Shown piece after piece: positions 6,918 to 7,866 of a DNA stretch of 7,866 bases (position 1 is its first letter; each line of letters begins with the position of its first letter). The position numbers and the translations under genes are program-made. This DNA is from an uncultured Flavobacteriaceae bacterium. Lineage in GTDB: Bacteria; Bacteroidota; Bacteroidia; Flavobacteriales; Flavobacteriaceae. The notes under the pieces were generated by a model. It saw only the letters and a list, made by a program, of their open reading frames with translations. It was not told the DNA's origin and did no database searches. Where the stretch lies: assembly GCA_947311745.1 (NCBI GenBank), contig CAMZLT010000251.1, forward strand, positions 1 through 7,866. Reading direction: 5' to 3'.

Positions 6918-7289
6918 TTAATACGTGCTTTTTATATTTGTGATTTTTGCATCACCCCAAAGTCCTTCGATGTCGTAAAATTCTCTTGTTGATTTTTGAA
7001 ATATATGTACAACGACATTTACATAATCCATTAAAACCCATTCTGCAGTCATTTCACCTTCGATATGCCATGGTTTTTCTTGTGCATTTTTACCGACAAT
7101 TTTTTGAATAGAGCCAGATATAGCATTTACTTGTGTGTTGGAATTTCCGTCGCAAATTATAAAATAATCACAAACAGTGTTTTCAATTTCTCTTAAATCT
7201 AATATGGTAATATTTTCGCCTTTTACCGTTTCAATTCCGTTAATTATTTCGGTTATTAATTGGTCGGTACTTATTTTATTTTCAGTCAT
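6918..7289 (-). CDS. rsfS: Ribosomal silencing factor RsfS (YbeB/Iojap family)
   Basis: RsfS binds ribosomal protein uL14 on the large subunit and blocks subunit joining, reducing translation when nutrients are short. The 123 residues match the small-protein family. Typical stretches are ITILDLREIENTVCDYFIICDG (27-48, with the C-D-Y/F-F-I-I core), SNTQVNAI (50-57), WVLMDYVNVVVHIF (84-97, the family's V-L-x-D-x-x-x-V-V-V-H-x-F) and YDIEGLWGDA (105-114). The ATG at 7289 gives a normal N-terminus. It heads the unit with ftsH and diverges from birA. A -7 element lies 22 bp upstream. The protein appears complete and ordinary. Confidence 0.95.
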   Translation of the reverse strand: MTENKISTDQLITEIINGIETVKGENITILDLREIENTVCDYFIICDGNSNTQVNAISGSIQKIVGKNAQEKPWHIEGEMTAEWVLMDYVNVVVHIFQKSTREFYDIEGLWGDAKITNIKSTY

Positions 7290-7298
7290 TCAAAAATT

Positions 7299-7328
7299 TT
7301 GGTATTAAATGCAAATGTATTAATTTTA
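7299..7328 (+). promoter_or_regulatory. Candidate birA promoter (TTG-N19-TAATTTTA)
   Basis: A TTG at 7299-7301 is followed after exactly 19 bp by TAATTTTA at 7321-7328, one mismatch from the Bacteroidota consensus TTG-N19-TAnnTTTG. Transcription would begin near 7334, about 18 nt before the birA ATG. The 30-bp span contains the opposite-facing rsfS -7 element, so the two polymerase sites overlap. In A/T-rich DNA the match could arise by chance, hence moderate confidence. Confidence 0.45.
7312..7319 (-). promoter_or_regulatory. Candidate Bacteroidota -7 element for rsfS-ftsH
   Basis: On the minus strand this reads TACATTTG, an exact match to TAnnTTTG, ending 22 bp before the rsfS ATG. Transcription would start near 7306 with a leader of roughly 16 nt. 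No TTG -33 box is evident at the preferred distance. The site lies within the predicted -33/-7 spacer of the divergent birA promoter. Confidence 0.5.
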
Positions 7329-7351
7329 TCGCTTATACTACTAACATCTTT

Positions 7352-7866
7352 ATGAAAATAATCAAACTTAATGCCGTTAATTCTACAAATGATTTTTTAA
7401 AAGAATTAGCATTAAACCAATCGCTTGAAAATTTTACCGTTGTACAAGCAAATTACCAAACTAAAGGTAGAGGTCAAAGACATAATAAATGGCATTCTAA
7501 AGATGGTAAAAATTTGTTATTTAGTGTGTTAGTTAAACATAAAGATTTACATGTTTCAAATGGTTTTGTGTTAAATATGGTAGCGTCATTAGCTATTTTT
7601 TCGGTATTAAATACAATTTTATCTGATATTAAAATAAAATGGGCAAATGACATAATGGCATCTAATGAAAAAATAGCAGGTATTTTGGTGGAAAACCGTA
7701 TTCAAAAAAATAAAATTGTACAAAGTGTGTTTGGTTTTGGAATTAATGTAAATCAAACGGTTTTTTCCGAGTATTTATCAAAGGTTACTTCTTTAAAATT
7801 AAAAACCAATAAAAGCTATGATTTAGATGTTTTACTTTCTAATTTTTTGAAAGTGCTAAAAGAGGA
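7352..7866 (+). CDS. birA: Biotin--[acetyl-CoA-carboxylase] ligase, catalytic domain type, C-terminus beyond the window
   Basis: This enzyme activates biotin with ATP to biotinyl-AMP and attaches it to the biotin carrier protein of acetyl-CoA carboxylase, the entry enzyme of fatty acid synthesis. The open frame from the ATG at 7352 gives 171 residues before the right edge without a stop. Family motifs are NAVNSTND (7-14), the biotin-binding loop TKGRGQRHNKW (37-47), KWAND (96-100), KIAGILVEN (107-115, with Lys107 as the conserved lysine) and FGINVN (129-134). It starts directly at the catalytic domain, so the N-terminal DNA-binding helix-turn-helix of E. coli BirA is absent. It is therefore a group I ligase, not a biotin operon repressor. 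It is the only plus-strand gene here, divergent from rsfS. Confidence 0.95.
   Translation, partial: MKIIKLNAVNSTNDFLKELALNQSLENFTVVQANYQTKGRGQRHNKWHSKDGKNLLFSVLVKHKDLHVSNGFVLNMVASLAIFSVLNTILSDIKIKWANDIMASNEKIAGILVENRIQKNKIVQSVFGFGINVNQTVFSEYLSKVTSLKLKTNKSYDLDVLLSNFLKVLKE

Noticed and set aside
1..7866. A mobile, defence or biosynthetic gene cluster system in the window.
   Set aside because: All genes are recognisable housekeeping genes in a familiar order. I see no direct repeats, transposase, integrase, CRISPR spacing or abrupt change in composition.

Overview
The window looks like a core-genome segment of a low-GC member of the Bacteroidota, most likely class Flavobacteriia. Four things point there: strong A/T bias; almost no Shine-Dalgarno sequences before the start codons; Bacteroidota-style -7 promoter elements (TAnnTTTG) in front of several transcription units; and a gene order (birA / rsfS-ftsH-LUD-cdsA-psd-ACBP and purH-mreB) familiar from Flavobacteriaceae. 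The organism call is inference, because no rRNA marker is present.

From the right edge leftwards, birA (biotin protein ligase, cut by the edge) is the only plus-strand gene. It diverges from rsfS across a 62-bp gap with overlapping promoter candidates. rsfS (ribosomal silencing factor) and ftsH (membrane AAA+ protease) form a two-gene minus-strand unit that ends at a strong hairpin at 4858-4888. After it, a -7 element at 4812-4819 leads into a packed five-gene minus-strand operon with gaps of 1 to 7 bp: LUD-domain protein, cdsA, psd, an acyl-CoA-binding protein, and a YceI-like lipoprotein. The operon ends at a clear intrinsic terminator (1787-1816). Next comes purH with its own -7 element, then the first 23 codons of mreB running off the left edge.

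Functionally, the centre is a phospholipid unit. CdsA makes CDP-diacylglycerol, Psd turns phosphatidylserine into phosphatidylethanolamine, the ACBP probably buffers acyl-CoA, and the YceI protein probably binds a lipid or isoprenoid in the envelope. The flanking genes serve protein quality control (FtsH), ribosome dormancy (RsfS), biotin attachment to acetyl-CoA carboxylase (BirA, the entry to fatty acid synthesis), purine synthesis (PurH) and cell shape (MreB).

I see no mobile element, CRISPR array, tRNA, rRNA, phage gene or broken gene. No gene-free gap exceeds 160 bp. I found no convincing new biological system. The most uncertain items are the degenerate LUD protein, the divergent ACBP and the regulatory elements.
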